From contig NZ_KB903255.1 in NCBI RefSeq assembly GCF_000379685.1, positions 1-61,584 of the forward strand: DNA of 61,584 nt, in the 5' to 3' direction. Position 1 is the first letter of the stretch. Each line of letters starts with the position of its first letter. The notes under the pieces are model-generated. The model saw nothing but the letters and a program-made list of their open reading frames with translations, did not search any database and was not told the origin of the DNA. This document shows positions 8,606-17,208 of the stretch, in pieces. The translations under genes and the position numbers were made by a program. Origin of the DNA: Catelliglobosispora koreensis DSM 44566 (lineage in GTDB: Bacteria > Actinomycetota > Actinomycetes > Mycobacteriales > Micromonosporaceae).

Positions 8606-8944
8606 ATGACCGAGCCCACCTCGCCGCAGCCTGTGCCCCCGGAGCAGCCGCCTCCGCCCCCGCCTGGACCCTACGCCCCGCAATACGGCGGATATCCCTA
8701 TGCGCCTCCGTTCAACACCTACGCGATTCTCGCGTTGGTGCTGGCGATCGCCGTCTTGCCTCCGCTGGGGATCTACTTTGGATACAAGGCGAAGGAGCAG
8801 ATCGCGGCGACCGGGGAACGCGGCGTCGAGCTGGCGACAGCGGCGATCGTGATCGGCTGGGTGCTGACAAGCATCTATGTGCTTATGTGCTGCTTCATGG
8901 GCGCCATGTTCAGCATTCCGCTGTTCGCCAACGCGGCCGTTTAA
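8606..8944 (+). CDS. DUF4190-type small membrane protein with proline-rich N-terminus
   Basis: The 112-aa protein has a Pro/Tyr-rich cytoplasmic-type head (PPEQPPPPPPGPYAP) followed by two hydrophobic segments, TYAILALVLAIAVLPPLGIYFGY and an AIVIGWVLTSIYVLMC stretch. The GYKAKEQI loop between them is typical of DUF4190. It is probably an inner-membrane protein of unknown role. It is divergent from the YbaK gene and converges with the VOC gene, overlapping it by 4 bp. Confidence 0.8.
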   Translation: MTEPTSPQPVPPEQPPPPPPGPYAPQYGGYPYAPPFNTYAILALVLAIAVLPPLGIYFGYKAKEQIAATGERGVELATAAIVIGWVLTSIYVLMCCFMGAMFSIPLFANAAV

Positions 8945-9312
8945 CGCTCCTGCATCAGCACGAGGACATGGCCGTCTGGATCATTGAAGGCGGCCATCCA
9001 CAATTCCATCGCATCGTCTCGGTGCACCGCGTGTGGCTTGTCCACAAACGACACCCCGGCCTCGGTGAGCCGGGCGTATTCGGCGTCGATGTCGGCGACG
9101 GTGAAGTAGAGAACGTTCTTGCTCGTGAACTCCGGCTTCTCCGGCACACCTAGGTAGAGCCGCACGTCACCGCTGGCGAAGAAGGCCATCGCCTGGCCGG
9201 GAACTTCGAAAAGCAGTGTTATGCCAAGCACATCGCGATAGAAAGCCACTGAGCGGGCGAGGTCGGTCACGCTCACATGGATCTGTCCCAGCGGTCCGAG
9301 GGCCATACGCAC
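8941..9312 (-). CDS. VOC (glyoxalase/bleomycin-resistance/dioxygenase) family protein
   Basis: This 123-aa single VOC domain has paired beta-alpha-beta-beta-beta units: IHVSVTDLARSVAFYRDVLG at the start and the second half FTVADIDAEYARLTEAGV, ending with DPDGHVLVLMQ. Family members bind a metal in a cytosolic cup-shaped barrel. Substrates range from methylglyoxal adducts to antibiotics, and none can be assigned here. It is divergent from cgoX with only 8 bp between the starts, so the two share a very compact promoter region. Confidence 0.87.
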   Translation of the reverse strand: MRMALGPLGQIHVSVTDLARSVAFYRDVLGITLLFEVPGQAMAFFASGDVRLYLGVPEKPEFTSKNVLYFTVADIDAEYARLTEAGVSFVDKPHAVHRDDAMELWMAAFNDPDGHVLVLMQER

Positions 9313-9320
9313 AGGGTAGC

Positions 9321-10613
9321 GTGGCCAGCGTGGGGCACAACGTAGTTGTCATCGGCGGGGGGATAGCCGGGCTGACGAGCGCGCTGCGGCTGGCGCAGGC
9401 GGGCAAGAAAGTGACGCTGATCGAAGGATCGCGGCACCTCGGCGGCAAGCTCAGAACCGTTGACGGGTGGGAAGCGGGCGCGGAGAACTTCCTGATGCGC
9501 GACCCGGCCGGTGGCCCGAGCGCGGCGGTCCGGCTGGTGAAAGAGCTGGGGTTAGAAGACGAATTGCGCCACCCGGAGCCGCTGAAGGCCGGGCTCTATG
9601 TCAACGGCCAGTTGCGGCCCCTGCCCACCGGCACGTTGCTAGGCATTCCCGGCCCGCAGGCCGCCTTGGAAACCATCGCCACCGTCACCGCGACGGACAC
9701 CGACAGCGGCAAACCCGTGCTCGCCTCAGACGCGGCGGTCGGCAAGCTAGTCCGCGAAAGGTTTGGCGCCGAAGTCGTTGACCGGCTTGTCGATCCACTC
9801 CTCGGCGGGGTCTACGCGGGACGCGCTGACGAGCTGTCGATCGCCGCGACGATGCCAGGCCTGTACCAGCACCTCCTCCACGAACACACGCTTGCCGCCG
9901 CTGTCGCGAAGGCAATGGCCAACAGCAAGGCGCATCAGCAAAAGCACGTCTTCGGCACGGTCGCGAGTGGACTGTCCACGCTCGTGAACGCTATCGCGCA
10001 ACGCTTGCCTAGCATCAAAACCGGTGTCCCGGTGCGGTCTCTGTCCGAAGTGGACGCTGACGGCATCGTGCTGGCCTTGCCAGGGAGTAAGGCACGCCGC
10101 CTTTTGGAGCCCCGCATCGCGGCCGAGCTAGGTGACTTGCCATATGCGAGCGTCGGTCTCGTGACGGCGGAATTTCCCCGCTTTGACGTGCCGGAGTTGA
10201 CGGGTTTCCTCGTACCAGCAACGGAAGGTCTGGCTATTAAAGCCGCGACCTTCTTCACTCAGAAGTGGGCCCACCTGGCCGGGGAACATGTCCGTGTCCG
10301 GCTGAGCCTGGGGCGGGCCGGCGAGCCAGAGGCGCTGCAGCACGACGACGCTGACCTCACCAAGCGCGCGCTGCACGATCTGGAGACAGTCCTTGGCGCG
10401 CTGCCGAAACCAGTGCGCACACGGGTGGACCGATGGGGTGGCGGGCTGCCGCAATACGCCCCGGGTCATGTCGATCGGGTGGCGCGTGCGCGGGCCCTGT
10501 TGCCAGGAAATATCGCGCTGGCAGGCGCGGCATATGACGGCGTTGGCATCCCGGCGTGTATCGCCTCCGGGGAAAGAGCGGCTCAGAGCCTTCTGGAAGG
10601 ATGGGACACATGA
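9321..10613 (+). CDS. cgoX: Coproporphyrinogen III oxidase (protoporphyrinogen-oxidase family, HemY/HemG type)
   Basis: The 430-aa FAD enzyme starts with the dinucleotide-binding motif [11 protein letters not shown] (about residues 8-18), followed by [14 protein letters not shown]. It ends with [20 protein letters not shown], the C-terminal FAD contact of the family. In actinobacteria this enzyme oxidises coproporphyrinogen III to coproporphyrin III, and the overlapping chdC gene supports that route. The longer frame begins at 9216, inside the divergent VOC gene. GTG 9321 (or 9330) places the Rossmann motif correctly. The stop overlaps the chdC start (ATGA). Confidence 0.93.
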   Translation: MASVGHNVVVIGGGIAGLTSALRLAQAGKKVTLIEGSRHLGGKLRTVDGWEAGAENFLMRDPAGGPSAAVRLVKELGLEDELRHPEPLKAGLYVNGQLRPLPTGTLLGIPGPQAALETIATVTATDTDSGKPVLASDAAVGKLVRERFGAEVVDRLVDPLLGGVYAGRADELSIAATMPGLYQHLLHEHTLAAAVAKAMANSKAHQQKHVFGTVASGLSTLVNAIAQRLPSIKTGVPVRSLSEVDADGIVLALPGSKARRLLEPRIAAELGDLPYASVGLVTAEFPRFDVPELTGFLVPATEGLAIKAATFFTQKWAHLAGEHVRVRLSLGRAGEPEALQHDDADLTKRALHDLETVLGALPKPVRTRVDRWGGGLPQYAPGHVDRVARARALLPGNIALAGAAYDGVGIPACIASGERAAQSLLEGWDT

Positions 10614-11296
10614 CGAACGCGGCCAGGATCAAGGAACTCAACGACACCATTCGCTACACGATGTGGTCGGTGTTCCAGGCGTCCGATCCGTTGCCTGCCT
10701 ACCGTGAGGACGTTTCTGACGAGGTCGAGCGACTGTTCGGCGAGCTCAAGAACGTGACCGTGCGTGGAACCTATGACCTGTCAGGCTTGCGTGCCGACGC
10801 CGACTTGATGGTGTGGTGGCACTCGGAATCGTCAGACGCGTTGCAGGAGGCCTACTCCCGGTTCCGGCGCACCAGCCTCGGGCGGACGCTCAAGCCGGTC
10901 TGGTCGCAGATGGCGTTGCACCGCCCGGCCGAGTTCAACAAGTCGCACATCCCAGCGTTCCTCGCCGACGAGCAACCGCGCGCTTATATCTGCGTCTACC
11001 CGTTCGTGCGCTCGTATGAGTGGTACCTGCTGCCCGACGAACAGCGGCGGGACATGCTCGCTGAACACGGCAAGATGGCCCGCGGTTACCCCGACGTCCG
11101 GGCGAACACGGTCGCGAGCTTCGCCCTCGGCGACTACGAGTGGATGCTGGCGTTCGAAGCCGACGAGTTGCACCGCATCGTCGATCTCATGCGCGACTTG
11201 CGGGCCTCGACCGCCCGCCGCCACGTGCGCGAAGAGGTCCCGTTCTACACCGGCCGCCGCCTGCCGATCAGCGAAATAGTGGCCGCGCTCCCATAA
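10610..11296 (+). CDS. chdC: Coproheme decarboxylase (HemQ/ChdC), chlorite-dismutase family
   Basis: The 228-aa protein shows the ChdC core: [29 protein letters not shown] and [15 protein letters not shown]. The YEWY region carries the tyrosine implicated in oxidative decarboxylation of coproheme, and the His of the HG motif is the expected axial ligand region. It performs the last step of the coproporphyrin-dependent heme pathway. ATG 10610 overlaps the cgoX stop, with GGAAGG about 10 nt upstream. An earlier ATG at 10601 is too close to that site. The pair is translationally coupled. Confidence 0.94.
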   Translation: MTNAARIKELNDTIRYTMWSVFQASDPLPAYREDVSDEVERLFGELKNVTVRGTYDLSGLRADADLMVWWHSESSDALQEAYSRFRRTSLGRTLKPVWSQMALHRPAEFNKSHIPAFLADEQPRAYICVYPFVRSYEWYLLPDEQRRDMLAEHGKMARGYPDVRANTVASFALGDYEWMLAFEADELHRIVDLMRDLRASTARRHVREEVPFYTGRRLPISEIVAALP

Positions 11297-11308
11297 CGCT
11301 AGATTTCT

Positions 11309-11341
11309 GCAAGACCGTGCAAGCTATTTGCACGGGCTTGC
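11309..11341. promoter_or_regulatory. 33-bp nested palindrome between chdC and lacI (operator or terminator)
   Basis: CCGTGCAA (11315-11322) and TTGCACGG (11328-11335) are perfect inverted repeats around GCTAT. They are framed by GCAAG (11309-11313) and CTTGC (11337-11341) with one mismatched pair. It begins 13 nt after the chdC stop and ends 15 nt before the first LacI start. TGCAA/TTGCA arms are typical of LacI-family operators for alpha-glucoside genes, so autoregulation is likely. A terminator for chdC is the alternative. Confidence 0.65.
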
Positions 11342-11356
11342 TTTATGCTTGCGGTC

Positions 11357-12334
11357 ATGACGCGCAGACTGGCCGAAGTCGCCAAGTATGTTGGGGTCAG
11401 CGAGGCCACCGTGAGCAGGGTGCTTAACGGCCGCCCCGGGATCTCCGACTCCACCCGCAACGCCGTGCTGACGGCGCTGGATGTGCTGGGTTACGAGCGG
11501 CCGGTGAAATTGCGCGGGCAGCGTGCTCGGCTCGTCGGGCTCGTGCTGCCTGACCTGCTCAATCCCATCTTTCCCGCCTTCGCCGACGTCGTTGGTGGAG
11601 CGCTGGCGAAGAAGGGCTTCACGCCTGTCCTGTGCACACGCACTACGGATGGTGTGGCCGAGGCCGATTACGTTGACATGTTGCTTGAACAGCACGTCTC
11701 CGGTGTCATCTTCGCTGGTGGCAACTATGCCCAGGCTGATGCCGACCATGAGCACTACCGGCGTTTGCTCCAACGTGGACTGCCCGCGATCTTGGTCAAC
11801 GCCTCGATTGACGGGCTTGGCTTCCCACGTGTTTCGGCCGACGACTCGGTCGCGGTCGAGCAGGCATATGGGCACCTCACGAGCCTGGGACACGAGCGTA
11901 TCGGGCTCATCCTCGGGCCCCGTGACCACATGCCCTCGCAGCGCAAATTCCGTGCGTTCCAAGGCGATGAGAAGCTCGTCGAGCGGACCATTTTCTCTAT
12001 GGAAGGCGGGCACTCCGCCGCCAGCCGCCTGATCGATCGTGGGGCCACCGGCCTGATCTGTGCCAGTGATGTGCTCGCCCTCGGCGCGGTCAGAGGAGCG
12101 CGGCGAGCCGGGCTCAGCGTTCCGGATGATGTCTCCATCGTCGGTTACGACGATTCCGCGGTGATGACGTGTACCGATCCGCCACTCACCACGATCCGCC
12201 AGCCGATCGAGGCGATGGGCCAGGCGGCGGTCGCGCTCCTGGTAGCGGAGGTTGCGGGCAGTCCCGTGGTTGCCGACGAGCTTCTCTTCGATCCAGAACT
12301 AGTTGTTCGCGGAAGCACGGCATCAGCGCATTAA
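11357..12334 (+). CDS. LacI-family transcriptional regulator (first copy)
   Basis: The 325-aa repressor has the LacI HTH RRLAEVAKYVGVSEATVSRVLNG at residues 3-25 with hinge PVKLRGQRARLVGLVLP, then a type-I periplasmic-binding fold ending in DPPLTTIRQPIEAMG. It begins the sugar operon, 113 bp before the solute-binding gene. I chose ATG 11357 by comparison with the paralogue at 23102, which starts at the same TRRLAEV position; the frame also has an ATG at 11345. Its recognition helix is identical to the paralogue's, so both probably bind the same operator. The effector is likely an alpha-glucan oligosaccharide (inference). Confidence 0.92.
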   Translation: MTRRLAEVAKYVGVSEATVSRVLNGRPGISDSTRNAVLTALDVLGYERPVKLRGQRARLVGLVLPDLLNPIFPAFADVVGGALAKKGFTPVLCTRTTDGVAEADYVDMLLEQHVSGVIFAGGNYAQADADHEHYRRLLQRGLPAILVNASIDGLGFPRVSADDSVAVEQAYGHLTSLGHERIGLILGPRDHMPSQRKFRAFQGDEKLVERTIFSMEGGHSAASRLIDRGATGLICASDVLALGAVRGARRAGLSVPDDVSIVGYDDSAVMTCTDPPLTTIRQPIEAMGQAAVALLVAEVAGSPVVADELLFDPELVVRGSTASAH

Positions 12335-12447
12335 GTTTTTGCAACGACCTCTAGACTTCTTGCGAACTTCAGTCTTAGTCTTCTCCGCAACGTCGCTGGC
12401 ACGAAACCTCAAGGTGACGTCCCTGAAATAGGAGAGGACTTCTACTA
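12335..12447 (+). promoter_or_regulatory. Leader/promoter region of the sugar ABC operon
   Basis: This gap holds TTTTTGCAAC (just after the lacI stop) and CTTCTTGCGAAC about 20 nt later, flanking a CTCTAGACT core. The TTGCAA-like halves resemble arms of the palindrome upstream of lacI, so this is a candidate second operator. GGAGAGG lies about 12 nt before the ATG at 12448. No clear -10/-35 pair could be fixed by eye. Confidence 0.4.
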
Positions 12448-13794
12448 ATGGACAGAAGGACGTTCAGCAGGACGCTCGGCGTCGTGCTGGCCGCGAGCCT
12501 CGCGACTACGGCTGCGGCCTGTAGCGAGGAGCCCGAGACCCCGTCGGGTCCGGTCACGATTACCGTTAACGGGTTGCCGCCCGAGACCAATGCTGAACTG
12601 CGCAAGACCTTCCTCGATGACGTCAAGGAGTTCGAGGCCGCCAACCCTGACATCAAGATTGATGCCAAGGAAGGCACCATGGACGCCCAGACGTTCCCGG
12701 CGAAGCTGGCCGGTGGGCAGCTTGAGGACGTCTTCCACGTCTGGTTCACCACCCCAGCCGACCTGATCGCGCGTAAGCAGGCCGCTGATCTGTCGCCGTA
12801 CACCAAGGAATTCCCGGCCTTCCAGCAGCTGCGCCCCGACCTGCTGAAGATTTTCAGCAGCGCTGACGGCAAGGTCTACGGCATCCCGACCGAGCAGTAC
12901 ACGCTTGGCCTTATCTACAACCGCGCTCTGTTCAAGGCCGCTGGCCTTGACCCGGAGAAGCCGCCGACGACGTGGGAAGAAGTCCGCACCTCGGCCAAGG
13001 CGATCGCCGCGCTGGGCAACGGAACCGTTGGCTACGGCGAATACAGCAAGAGCAACACCGGTGGCTGGCACTTCACCGCCGAGATGTTCTCGCGTGGTGG
13101 CGAGGTCGTCGAGAAGTCTGGCGACACCTACAAGGCCGCGTTCAACAACGCGACCGGCAAGGCCCTGCTGCAGGATCTGTACAACATGCGCTGGGTGGAC
13201 AACTCCATGGGTGAGAAGCAGCTTCTGGAGTGGGTCGACCTCGTGCAGATGATGGGCGGCGGCAAGCTTGGCATGAACGTTGGTGCCCCGGACAGCCTCG
13301 TCCCGATGATCACGCAGTACAACGCGAAGAAGGAAGACATCGGCATCGCCCCGATCCCCGGTGCGAAGGGCACGCTGACCGGTGGCGCTGGCTACATGAT
13401 CAACGCGAAGGCGACGCCGGAGAAGATCCGCGCTGGCATCAAGTGGATCCTGTTCAAGTTCGCCAACCCGGACCGCATCGAGAAGGCGCACAAGTCGGCC
13501 GCTGACGCGAAGGCTGTCGTTGGCCTGCCGGAGCCGAACCTGTGGGGTGCCGGTGACGCCAAGGCGAAGACCGAAGCCGCGCGCAAGCAGTACGGCAACG
13601 TTCCCGCCGACAACTACAAGACCTTCGTGGCCAACCCGGTCGCGCTGAAAGTCGAGCCGCCCAAGGCGCAGGAGATCTACGCCGTGCTCGACAACTGCAT
13701 GGCGAAAGTCCTGACGGACAAGAACGCCAATGTCGACCAGCTCCTGGCTGAGGCCGAGAAGCAGGTCAACTCGATCCTGGCCACCGTTAAGTAA
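12448..13794 (+). CDS. Sugar ABC transporter solute-binding lipoprotein (extracellular family 1)
   Basis: The 448-aa protein has a lipoprotein signal ending TAAAC (Cys about 25) and the family-1 binding fold: VDNSMGEKQLLEWVDL, GIAPIPGAKG and a TGGAGYMINAKA segment typical of ABC sugar receptors. It captures oligosaccharides outside the membrane for the two permeases that follow. The N-terminal RRTFSR could resemble a Tat motif. It precedes an 11-bp stem-loop with a TTCG loop, consistent with higher receptor than permease expression. No ATPase gene lies in the operon, so a shared MsiK-type ATPase elsewhere is expected. Likely ligand: alpha-glucan oligomers, from context. Confidence 0.93.
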   Translation: MDRRTFSRTLGVVLAASLATTAAACSEEPETPSGPVTITVNGLPPETNAELRKTFLDDVKEFEAANPDIKIDAKEGTMDAQTFPAKLAGGQLEDVFHVWFTTPADLIARKQAADLSPYTKEFPAFQQLRPDLLKIFSSADGKVYGIPTEQYTLGLIYNRALFKAAGLDPEKPPTTWEEVRTSAKAIAALGNGTVGYGEYSKSNTGGWHFTAEMFSRGGEVVEKSGDTYKAAFNNATGKALLQDLYNMRWVDNSMGEKQLLEWVDLVQMMGGGKLGMNVGAPDSLVPMITQYNAKKEDIGIAPIPGAKGTLTGGAGYMINAKATPEKIRAGIKWILFKFANPDRIEKAHKSAADAKAVVGLPEPNLWGAGDAKAKTEAARKQYGNVPADNYKTFVANPVALKVEPPKAQEIYAVLDNCMAKVLTDKNANVDQLLAEAEKQVNSILATVK

Positions 13795-13800
13795 CCACTT

Positions 13801-13826
13801 AGGGCCACCGCTTCGGCGGTGGCCCT
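13801..13826 (+). promoter_or_regulatory. Intra-operon stem-loop with TTCG tetraloop
   Basis: AGGGCCACCGC and GCGGTGGCCCT form a perfect 11-bp stem closed by TTCG, 6 nt after the solute-binding stop and 15 nt before the permease start. Such hairpins between a binding-protein gene and its permeases commonly stabilise the upstream mRNA or partly terminate transcription. The AGGAG of the permease lies just after it. Confidence 0.8.
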
Positions 13827-13841
13827 ACCTAGGAGCCGACC

Positions 13842-14705
13842 GTGGTCAAGCTAAAGAACCAGCTCACCGCTTATGGGCTGATGGCACTGGGCATCGTGAT
13901 CTTCGCGGTGTTCTCGTGGTATCCGCTGGCGCGCGGAATTGTGCTCAGCTTCCAGCAGTGGAACTTCATCACTGACCCCGAATTCGTGGGGCTGGACAAT
14001 TATGAGCTCATCTTCAACGACCCTCTGTTTTGGACAGCCTGGTGGAACACGCTGAAGTTCACGCTTATCGCGCTGGCTCTCGGCTATGTCGTTCCCTTCG
14101 CCCTGGCGGTAATCATCAACGAGGCTAGGCACGCCAAGGGTTTCTTCCGCACCGCGATCTACTTGCCGCTGATGCTTCCGCCGATCGTCGTGGTCATCCT
14201 CTGGAAGTACTTCTACGATCCGGGCAACGGTGTGCTCAACGCGGCGCTGCGGGGCGTCGGACTGCCCGAATCGCAATGGCACCAAGGGTCGACCACGGCC
14301 ATCCTCAGCCTGGTGATCGTGTCGACGTGGGCCAATATGGGTGGCGCGTTCATCATGTATCTGGCTGCCCTGCAAAACATCCCGGGTGAGCTTTACGAAG
14401 CGGCCGAGATAGAAGGCGCCGGGATCTGGCGCCGCCTGTGGCACGTGACGATCCCGAACATGCGCTTCATCATGCTGGTGCTGCTGCTGTTGCAAGTCGT
14501 TGCCACGATGCAGGTTTTCATCGAGCCGTTCGAGCTGACGGGAATCACCAATCAGGACACCATCACCGTGATGGTGCTCATCTACCGGTACGCCTTCGTG
14601 GTCAATCAGGACTTCGGCATGGCGGCGGCGATGAGTGTGCTCCTGTTCATCGTGCTGGGTGTGTTCTCTGCCCTCTATCTGCGCCTGACGCGGGATTCGG
14701 AGTAG
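13842..14705 (+). CDS. Sugar ABC transporter permease, MalF-like
   Basis: This 287-aa inner-membrane permease has six hydrophobic segments and the binding-protein-dependent transport signature EAAEIEGAGIWRRLWHVTIPNM, the EAA loop that docks the ATPase. It starts at GTG 13842 with AGGAG about 7 nt upstream. It pairs with the second permease (3 bp gap) and the preceding binding protein to make an oligosaccharide importer of the CUT1 type. No nucleotide-binding subunit is encoded nearby. Confidence 0.93.
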   Translation: MVKLKNQLTAYGLMALGIVIFAVFSWYPLARGIVLSFQQWNFITDPEFVGLDNYELIFNDPLFWTAWWNTLKFTLIALALGYVVPFALAVIINEARHAKGFFRTAIYLPLMLPPIVVVILWKYFYDPGNGVLNAALRGVGLPESQWHQGSTTAILSLVIVSTWANMGGAFIMYLAALQNIPGELYEAAEIEGAGIWRRLWHVTIPNMRFIMLVLLLLQVVATMQVFIEPFELTGITNQDTITVMVLIYRYAFVVNQDFGMAAAMSVLLFIVLGVFSALYLRLTRDSE

Positions 14706-14708
14706 CTG

Positions 14709-15578
14709 ATGGAATCCGACGTTCGCACCCTGATCTCGCCGATCCTGCTCAAGCGGCACAAGGTCTTGTACTTCGCGACGCTCACGTTCTTCGTGCTGCT
14801 GTTCGCGGTCGTGTTCTTCTTCCCGCTCTACTGGATGATTACCGGTGCGGTGAAGGATCCGCAGGAGCTCATTCAGCCGACGCCGACGCTGATTCCCGAG
14901 TCGTTCTATCCAGGCACTTACCTTGACGCGTGGCGTGAGCTGAAGATTGGCAAGTTCCTGCTCAACACCGCGATGTATGCCGGCGGTGCCTGGATTCTTC
15001 AGCTCCTCGTGGATGTCCCGGCGGCCTACGCGTTGTCGAAACTGCGGCCGTGGGGTGGCAAGCTGGTCCTGGGCGCGATGCTGGCGACGCTGATGTTGCC
15101 GATGACCGCGTTGCTCATTCCGGCATATCTGGTCGTGACCAACCTCGGTCTGCTGAACACTCCTTGGGCGATCTGGCTTCCGGCCGCCGCCAACGCTTTC
15201 AACATCTATGTGCTCAAGCGCTTCTTCGATCAGATCCCCAAGGACCTGCTCGACGCTGCGGAGATCGATGGCGCGGGCAAGATTAGAATGCTGTGGAGCG
15301 TTGTGCTTCCGCTGTCGCGCCCTGTGCTGGCTGTCGTGTCGATTCTCGCCATTATTGGCGCCTGGAAGGATTTCCTCTGGCCTTTGCTCGTGCTTCAGGA
15401 AGAAGGAACCCGCAACATCAGTGTCGCGCTGCATTACATGGCGGGCACCAGTGGCGTTACCCCGTTCAACCAGATGCTCGCGGGACTGGTCATCGCGAGT
15501 GTCCCGATGATCGTGGTCTTCGTGTTGTTCCAGCGCCACATTCTCAGCGGCCTGTCGGCCGGCGGCATGAAAGGTTAA
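14709..15578 (+). CDS. Sugar ABC transporter permease, MalG-like
   Basis: The 289-aa permease has an N-terminal segment after a short cytosolic tail, five further membrane spans and the EAA-type loop DAAEIDGAGKIRMLWSVVLPLSRP. A C-terminal HILSGLSAGGMKG is typical of MalG-type CUT1 subunits. It forms the heterodimeric channel with the preceding permease, from which it is separated by 3 bp, and is followed almost immediately by the GH13 gene, so all are one transcript. Confidence 0.93.
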   Translation: MESDVRTLISPILLKRHKVLYFATLTFFVLLFAVVFFFPLYWMITGAVKDPQELIQPTPTLIPESFYPGTYLDAWRELKIGKFLLNTAMYAGGAWILQLLVDVPAAYALSKLRPWGGKLVLGAMLATLMLPMTALLIPAYLVVTNLGLLNTPWAIWLPAAANAFNIYVLKRFFDQIPKDLLDAAEIDGAGKIRMLWSVVLPLSRPVLAVVSILAIIGAWKDFLWPLLVLQEEGTRNISVALHYMAGTSGVTPFNQMLAGLVIASVPMIVVFVLFQRHILSGLSAGGMKG

Positions 15579-15581
15579 TTG

Positions 15582-17153
15582 ATGTCTTCGCAGATGTCTC
15601 CACAGTGGTGGCGCTCGGCGGTCATTTACCAGGTGTATCCGCGCAGTTTCGCCGATGGCAACGGCGACGGGGTCGGCGATCTCGCGGGTGTGCGTAACCG
15701 GTTGCCCTACCTCAAGAAGCTCGGGGTAGACGCGCTTTGGTTCACGCCCTGGTATGCCTCGCCGCTGGCGGATGGCGGTTACGACGTCTCCGACTATCGC
15801 GCGATCGACCCTCTGTTCGGCGATCTGGAGGAGGCGGAGCGGCTCATCGCTGAGGCGCATGCCCTGGGGATCGGCATCATCGTCGACATCGTTCCCAATC
15901 ACATCTCCGATCAGCACGTCTGGTTCCAGGAAGCGTTGCAGGGTAAGGGACGAGACCGGTTCTGGTTCGTGGATGAGCCCGTTAACCGGTGGATTTCAGA
16001 GTTCGGGGGACAGCCGGGAAACGTGTGGACACAGGTCCCGGATGGACAGTGGTATCTGCATTTGTTCGATCCGGCGCAGCCCGACTTGAACTGGACGCAC
16101 CCCGAAGTACACGCCGAATTCGAAGCGGTGCTGCGGTTCTGGTTCGACCGTGGCGTGGACGGCATCCGGATCGACTCGGCGGGCTTGCTCGTCAAGGAGC
16201 CCGATCTCGCCGACTATGCCGAAGGCCAGCCGCATCCGTTCCGTGACCGCGATGAGGTGCACGACATCTACCGCCGCTGGCGGCAGATCGCTGAAGAATA
16301 TGGCAATCGTGCCTTCGTCGGCGAGGTGTGGATGCCCGATCCGGTGCGGTTCGCCAATTACCTGCGCCCCGATGAGCTGCACACCGCTTTCAACCTGGAA
16401 TTCCTCTGCTGTGCTTGGGATCCGGAGAAGCTGCGGCAGGTCATCAACAACACACTCGACAGCCACGCGCCGGTTGGTGCTCCGGCGACCTGGGTGCTGT
16501 CCAATCACGACGTGACGCGTCCGGTCACGCGTTATGGCCGCGAAGACACCGCCTTTAGCTTCGCCACCAAAACCCATGACACCCCAACAGACCTTGATTT
16601 GGGTACTAGGCGAGCCCGCGCTGCGGCACTATTGATGCTTGGATTGCCCGGTTCGGCATACATCTACCAGGGTGAAGAGCTCGGCCTGTGGGAAGTCGAG
16701 GACATCCCGGCTGATCTGCGGCAGGACCCGATGCGGTTGCGTTCCACGGGCACTGACCCGGGCCGCGATGGCTGCCGCGTTCCCTTGCCCTGGTCGGGTG
16801 ATCAGCCGCCCTTTGGCTTTAGCCCGACCGACGTCGCCAAGCCGTGGTTGCCGCAACCAGCGGCGTGGAAGGCGTACACGGTGGAGGCGCAAACGGGTGA
16901 CCCGCACTCGATGCTGGAGCTTTACCTGTCGGCTTTGCAGTTGCGGCGCGACTTCCAGGACGCCGATTTCGCCTGGGCGCCAAGTGAACCGGACGTCCTC
17001 GCGTTTCGCCGCGGCGAGCATCTGATCGTGGTGAACCTGTCGCCCAACGCGGTGGAGTTACCTGAACACACCGAAGTTCTGCTGACGAGCCGCTTCCTCG
17101 CTGGAGACCGGCTGCCGCCGGACGCAGCGGTCTGGCTGCGCTCGGGTTCTTAG
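15582..17153 (+). CDS. GH13 alpha-glucosidase (oligo-alpha-glucosidase type), cytosolic
   Basis: The 523-aa enzyme has the GH13 regions in order: DIVPNH, GIRIDSA with nucleophile Asp198, GEVW with acid/base Glu248, and LSNHD with Asp310. There is no signal peptide. The start motif WWRSAVIYQVYPRSF is typical of alpha-glucosidases and oligo-1,6-glucosidases. Co-transcription with a CUT1 importer places it in cleavage of imported alpha-gluco-oligosaccharides, presumably nigero- or malto-oligomers here. I chose ATG 15582, with GAAAGG about 7 nt upstream; a TTG at 15579 and an ATG at 15594 are alternatives. Linkage preference cannot be read from sequence. Confidence 0.93.
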   Translation: MSSQMSPQWWRSAVIYQVYPRSFADGNGDGVGDLAGVRNRLPYLKKLGVDALWFTPWYASPLADGGYDVSDYRAIDPLFGDLEEAERLIAEAHALGIGIIVDIVPNHISDQHVWFQEALQGKGRDRFWFVDEPVNRWISEFGGQPGNVWTQVPDGQWYLHLFDPAQPDLNWTHPEVHAEFEAVLRFWFDRGVDGIRIDSAGLLVKEPDLADYAEGQPHPFRDRDEVHDIYRRWRQIAEEYGNRAFVGEVWMPDPVRFANYLRPDELHTAFNLEFLCCAWDPEKLRQVINNTLDSHAPVGAPATWVLSNHDVTRPVTRYGREDTAFSFATKTHDTPTDLDLGTRRARAAALLMLGLPGSAYIYQGEELGLWEVEDIPADLRQDPMRLRSTGTDPGRDGCRVPLPWSGDQPPFGFSPTDVAKPWLPQPAAWKAYTVEAQTGDPHSMLELYLSALQLRRDFQDADFAWAPSEPDVLAFRRGEHLIVVNLSPNAVELPEHTEVLLTSRFLAGDRLPPDAAVWLRSGS

Positions 17154-17208
17154 CAACGTGTCCTAGTCATAGCAAGCCCTTACGTCCCCCCAAGAAGGGT
17201 TGTGCAAG

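Noticed and set aside
11309-11341. Riboswitch upstream of lacI
   Set aside because: The structure is a compact palindrome with LacI-like half-sites, without the extended conserved core expected of known riboswitches.
13851-15917. 688-aa minus-strand open frame across the permease genes
   Set aside because: It is antisense to two clear permeases and a GH13 start. Its protein is His/Arg/Gln-rich low-complexity, typical of a shadow frame in high-GC DNA.
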